Source: Planctomyces sp. SH-PL14
GTDB taxonomy: Bacteria > Planctomycetota > Planctomycetia > Planctomycetales > Planctomycetaceae
Direction of reading: 5' to 3'
Length of the DNA: 64,000 bases
NCBI RefSeq assembly: GCF_001610835.1
Contig: NZ_CP011270.1
Span: 1,940,001-2,004,000 of the forward strand
The translations under genes were made by a program, and so were the position numbers. The notes beneath the pieces were generated by a model. The model was given only the letters and a program-made list of their open reading frames with translations. It was not told the DNA's origin and did not search any database. Below, piece by piece: positions 56,671 to 64,000 of the stretch. Numbering within the stretch: the first letter of the stretch is position 1; each line of letters begins with the position of its first letter.

Positions 56671-56697
56671 GGGCGGCCGTCGCACGATGGGTTTGAG
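56671..56697 (+). repeat. Decayed right end of the structured element
   Basis: GGGCGGCCGTCGCACGATGG followed by GTTTGAG matches the conserved right-hand end of the full copies (GCTGCCGTGGCACGTTGGGTTTGAG) but the rest is absent. It lies about 95 bp upstream of full copy 8, so it may be a relic of a nested or tandem copy. Confidence 0.6.
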
Positions 56698-56790
56698 GTG
56701 GCAGCGTCCGTTCGGGCGGGGGCGGTGTTCGAGCTTTCGGTTGGAGTGGGGGGGAGGGCCGGCAGACGGATGCCCCATTGCGAGAATGAT

Positions 56791-57111
56791 CCGGGGTCCA
56801 GGGGGGCACCCCTGGTGGGGAGTGCAGAGGGGCAACGCCCCTTTGCCCGCCGGAGGCCCGTCTCGTAGGGGACAGTCTGAAGGAGCACCGGTCCAAACGC
56901 GGACAACGTGCCGGATGCCCCCTCACCAACCCGCGGGGATCCGAGGCGAGCGAGGAGTTCCCAACGCCGCTCTCACAAAGCGGACATCCGTTGCTTACCA
57001 AGGTTCCGCTACGAAAGTGCCTCCGGCGGCAAGGGGGCGAGGCCCCCTTGACCCCAGTAGCCGTCGCACATTGGGTTGGAGCGAGCAGAGTCTTGCCGGC
57101 AAGGACGCGGT
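56791..57111 (+). repeat. Intergenic structured element, copy 8
   Basis: A full copy between divergent genes. Subfamily B (7-bp first hairpin, loop GGCA). Short loops in both arms; H3 has its longest short-loop stem (9 bp, CAAGGGGGC/GCCCCCTTG, loop GAG). The central hairpin keeps only 4 bp. Confidence 0.92.
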
Positions 57112-57262
57112 TTGAGCCACCGCGACAAGCCATCCCCTCCCACATCGACCACAACCGGCGAAACTCCCATCGGCCAAAGACAGCTTTCGTGATACACTTC
57201 AATACCCCTGTGGACTCGCTCCCTCCGCAGATTTTCCCGCCTTTTTTGCAGGTGTTTTCGCG

Positions 57263-57928
57263 ATGTCCGCTGTGGCTCAGTCCGGTCCCGCATCCCGTCC
57301 CGTCAGCCCGACCGGCCACCGCCCGATCAAGACGTTCCTGTTCGATATGGGCAACGTCCTCGTCAAGTTCTGCCACGAGCGGATGTGCCGCCAGATCGGC
57401 GAGCTCTGCGGCCACGAAGGCCCGGAAGTGAAGCGTCGCCTCCTCGATTCCGGCGTCCAGTGGGACTTCGAACGCGGGAAAGTGACCGAAGCGGTCTTCA
57501 TGGGCCAGATGGAAGAAATCCTCGGCGTAAAAATGGACCGCGAGCAGCTCTACGCCGCCGGCTCCGACATCTTCCACGTCAACGAAGAGATGATGCCGGT
57601 CCTCGAGTCGCTCAAGCGGCAGGGCTTCCGGCTGGTCCTGTTCTCCAACGTCGGCGAATCGCACTTCCGCTGGATCGGCGAACGGTTCGACTTCCTGCGG
57701 TTCTTCGACGACACCGTCCTCTCCTACAAGGAAGGGGGCATCAAACCCGAGCCGCACATGTACGAGGCGGCCCTCGGCCGGATCCACTGCGAGCCGGGCG
57801 AAGTCTTCTACACCGACGACATCGCCGACTACGTGGTGAAGGGACGGACCTACGGCTTCCAGGCGGAAGTCTTCACGACCGCCGACAGCCTCCGCGCCCA
57901 GCTCGCCCCGCGCGGCGTGAGCGTCTGA
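57263..57928 (+). CDS. HAD superfamily phosphatase (YihX-like)
   Basis: 221 residues. Motif I is FDMGNVLV, of the form DxG seen in YihX-type HAD-IA enzymes, where the second Asp is Gly; motif II is VLFSNVGESH, motif III has the Lys in KEGGIKPEPHMYEAAL, and motif IV FYTDDIADYV. The nucleophile Asp is present. Family members dephosphorylate sugar phosphates such as glucose-1-phosphate. ATG start with AGGTG 10 bases ahead. Confidence 0.9.
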   Translation: MSAVAQSGPASRPVSPTGHRPIKTFLFDMGNVLVKFCHERMCRQIGELCGHEGPEVKRRLLDSGVQWDFERGKVTEAVFMGQMEEILGVKMDREQLYAAGSDIFHVNEEMMPVLESLKRQGFRLVLFSNVGESHFRWIGERFDFLRFFDDTVLSYKEGGIKPEPHMYEAALGRIHCEPGEVFYTDDIADYVVKGRTYGFQAEVFTTADSLRAQLAPRGVSV

Positions 57929-57964
57929 CGGCGTCCGGCTCGTTGCCCGGATGAAGGGAATTGA

Positions 57965-57996
57965 GCCACAGATGCACGCAGATCAACACAGATAAG
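57965..57996 (+). repeat. ACAGAT-type short repeat
   Basis: Three imperfect units, CACAGATG, CGCAGATC and ACAGATAA, about 10 bp apart, lie just after the HAD gene stop. Similar short repeats are common in intergenic regions of many bacteria; their role is unknown. Confidence 0.55.
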
Positions 57997-58016
57997 AGCC
58001 GTATTGGCGGCGCAGA

Positions 58017-58331
58017 TCAGCACTCGATCCCGTGGATCGCGGAGAGAGCGAAGAGCTTGACCCCGGTGATCCCGAACGTCCACACGATCAGCATCAGCAG
58101 CGTCAACCAGTGCACGCGGGGATTGAGAGCGAACGCGATCCCGGCCATGACCGGGATGTCGAAAACGAGCAGGGATCCCTCAAGCGCGGGATGTTTCAAT
58201 CCGAACGGCGACCCGTAGGACCAGGCGACGCAGGCGAAGGTGATCAGCGCGATGTCGATGGCGATGATCCCGAGCGGCCAGTGAAGCCGCAGCGCCGAGT
58301 CGAGCTGTTCGCGTTCGGGAAGCGACGGCAT
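58017..58331 (-). CDS. Small three-TM membrane protein, unknown function
   Basis: 104 residues with three hydrophobic helices (about 19-40, 52-70 and 74-96; LGIIAIDIALITFACVAW, SLLVFDIPVMAGIAFAL, WLTLLMLIVWTFGITGV). GGAGG lies 7 bases before the ATG, a strong start. It begins 24 bp after the stop of the DUF1549/DUF1553 gene on the same strand, so the two are probably co-transcribed. Not recognised. Confidence 0.75.
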   Translation of the reverse strand: MPSLPEREQLDSALRLHWPLGIIAIDIALITFACVAWSYGSPFGLKHPALEGSLLVFDIPVMAGIAFALNPRVHWLTLLMLIVWTFGITGVKLFALSAIHGIEC

Positions 58332-58355
58332 GCCCGGTCCTCCGCCTGGGGAACG

Positions 58356-61289
<2,934 letters not shown>

Positions 61290-61415
61290 CCCGACCTCGA
61301 TACGCGTAGGTTGGACCTCTGCCTGGCCGTTTGGCCGAAACAGGCCCATTGTCCTGAAATTTCTTCGGATCGGTAGCCCTGAATCTAAGGAAAGCGCAAG
61401 GACATAGCGTCCCTC

Positions 61416-61740
61416 ACCGGGGTCCAGGGGGTAACCCCTGGTGGGGAGTGCAGAGGGGCAACGCCCCTTTGCCCGCCGGAGGCCTGGCCGTCGAGAGATG
61501 TCTGAAGGAGTGAGTGTCCAAACGCGGACACCGTGTCGTATGCCCCCCTCACCAACCCGCGGGGATTGCAATGCGAGCGGTGTTGTGTGAGGGAGTCCCC
61601 GACGCCGGTCCCACAAAGCGGACGCCCGTCGCTTACCACGGTTCCTCACCGAAGCGCCTCCGGCGGCAAGGGGTTGCCCCCTTGACCCCGGCTGCCGTCG
61701 CACAATGGTTTGAGCTATGGGCGTCGTGCCGGCGAGGACG
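61416..61740 (+). repeat. Intergenic structured element, copy 9
   Basis: A full copy whose right end (GGACG) touches the stop codon of the sulfite reductase gene, with no base between. Subfamily B (7-bp first hairpin, loop GTAA). Short loops in both arms. Confidence 0.92.
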
Positions 61741-63432
<1,692 letters not shown>

Positions 63433-63753
63433 GGGAACGACTTGCTTCGCAGACGGTGGTGGGCCGCGATGCCGGCCCCCTGCTGTCACCGGCATCGCCC
63501 GAGCGGGCGTCGAACCGGATTGAGGGAGGTCAAACGGCGTCGCGAACAGAAACGGTCCGATTCGCTGGACCGCGGCATTTCCGGTAACAAATCCGGATTC
63601 GCCCTGTCAAAGTATGGTAGTCGACAGCCCCACAGGCGGGGGAGAGTAAATGTGGTGCGGTCCAAGGAATGGGAGGGGGGAGAACGGGGGCGGCGGAGGC
63701 GAAAACGGGGCGGGCGGACGGGGGTTCGAGGATTCTGGCAGGGGGAGACGGTC
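63433..63753. other. Divergent intergenic region, 321 bp
   Basis: Between two divergent genes. A TTGACA on the minus strand (bases 63605-63610) could be the -35 of the sulfite reductase promoter, but no good -10 follows at 16-18 bp. A GC-rich, purine-rich run lies nearer the right gene. Nothing else is recognised. Confidence 0.45.
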
Positions 63754-64000
63754 GTGGTGGGAAATCATTCTTTCCAGCGTCGGGCGAAGCATTTGCGTCT
63801 GGGTTTTTCCGTGCTTCTGGCAGCCTGGAGCTTCGGAATCGCGGGGAGCGCTCCGGGCGAGGAACCGTCCAAAAGCCACGGGCCGCTTCCTCGAATCCGT
63901 CCCGCTGATGAGAAGACGCACTTTGTTGCCGAAGGTTCGCCGCGACCATTTGTCGCATGGGGTTTCAACTACGACCACGACGACGCCGGGCGGCTGATCG
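63754..64000 (+). CDS. N-terminus of a probable secreted glycoside hydrolase
   Basis: Only about 82 residues before the window ends. The frame begins at GTG with GGGGAG 7 bases ahead and gives a basic N-terminus, a hydrophobic signal segment (LRLGFSVLLAAWSFGIAGSA) and then SPRPFVAWGFNYDHDDAGRL. The pFvxWGFNYD pattern is typical of the opening of planctomycete glycoside hydrolases of the cellulase (GH5-like) kind. The catalytic part is outside the window, so the family is only probable. An alternative reading frame in the same place gives no such pattern. Confidence 0.65.
   Translation, partial: MVGNHSFQRRAKHLRLGFSVLLAAWSFGIAGSAPGEEPSKSHGPLPRIRPADEKTHFVAEGSPRPFVAWGFNYDHDDAGRLI

Noticed and set aside
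56522-57787. Extension of the WD40 protein upstream of its ATG
   Set aside because: The frame runs through repeat copy 8 and into the HAD gene region, with no Shine-Dalgarno and no signal peptide; the ATG at MLQRRF is followed by one.

Overview
The window is high-GC chromosomal DNA that looks like a planctomycete (Planctomycetes/Planctomycetota). The evidence is the gene families: a secreted sulfatase, a protein with planctomycete cytochrome c, DUF1549 and DUF1553 domains, a cytochrome c/WD40/coiled-coil protein, a PQQ-like propeller, an MJ0042-type zinc-ribbon membrane protein, Hanks-type kinase signalling and very large Gly/Pro/Ala-rich envelope proteins. I see no transposase, integrase, phage gene, CRISPR array or rRNA. 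One tRNA (Thr, CGU) is present. The genus cannot be read from the sequence.

Layout. 1-9.3 kb: sulfatase (cut by the window edge), a small membrane protein, a Ser/Thr kinase, an SDR-type epimerase, then a signalling block (multi-PAS hybrid histidine kinase, an HTH-receiver fusion with its own promoter and terminator, and a second kinase). 9.9-22 kb: ABC-F ATPase, a 1008-residue zinc-ribbon/transglutaminase-like protein, a HicBA toxin-antitoxin pair, a YkgJ-type Fe-S protein, a binding-protein/permease fusion and a proline-rich membrane protein. 22.6-31.8 kb is mostly housekeeping on the minus strand: tRNA-Thr, rplU, RNase G, a regulatory PTS set (hpf, ptsN, HPr, EI), a PLP decarboxylase and a DacZ-like c-di-AMP synthase. 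32-45.9 kb: secreted esterase, PQQ-like propeller, McsA-like protein, class I aldolase, NrnA-type phosphoesterase, Sua5/TsaC, inositol-phosphatase-like enzyme, PanC, CorA and a UxaA-type dehydratase. 46.4-53 kb: a three-gene envelope operon headed by a PilM-PilN fusion. 53.7-64 kb: cytochrome/WD40 protein, HAD phosphatase, DUF1549/DUF1553 protein with a small membrane partner, sulfite reductase and the start of a probable glycoside hydrolase.

The most unusual content is not a protein. A family of intergenic elements about 315-343 bp long occurs nine times in full and once as a decayed end. Each copy has two hairpin arms flanking a perfect 9-bp long-range stem, and the copies carry compensatory base changes, wobble pairs that make sense in only one strand, and an interchangeable hairpin-loop cassette found in either arm. 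The copies lie in both orientations, only between genes, sometimes touching a stop codon. They look like a structured, probably dispersed, nucleic-acid element that may be transcribed. I could not match it to a named family.

Functional links that can be argued: c-di-AMP synthesis (DacZ-like) and a DHH-DHHA1 phosphoesterase that could consume its breakdown product lie 7 kb apart; the PTS proteins lack any sugar permease nearby and so look regulatory; the two kinases and the HTH-receiver protein may form one signalling unit.
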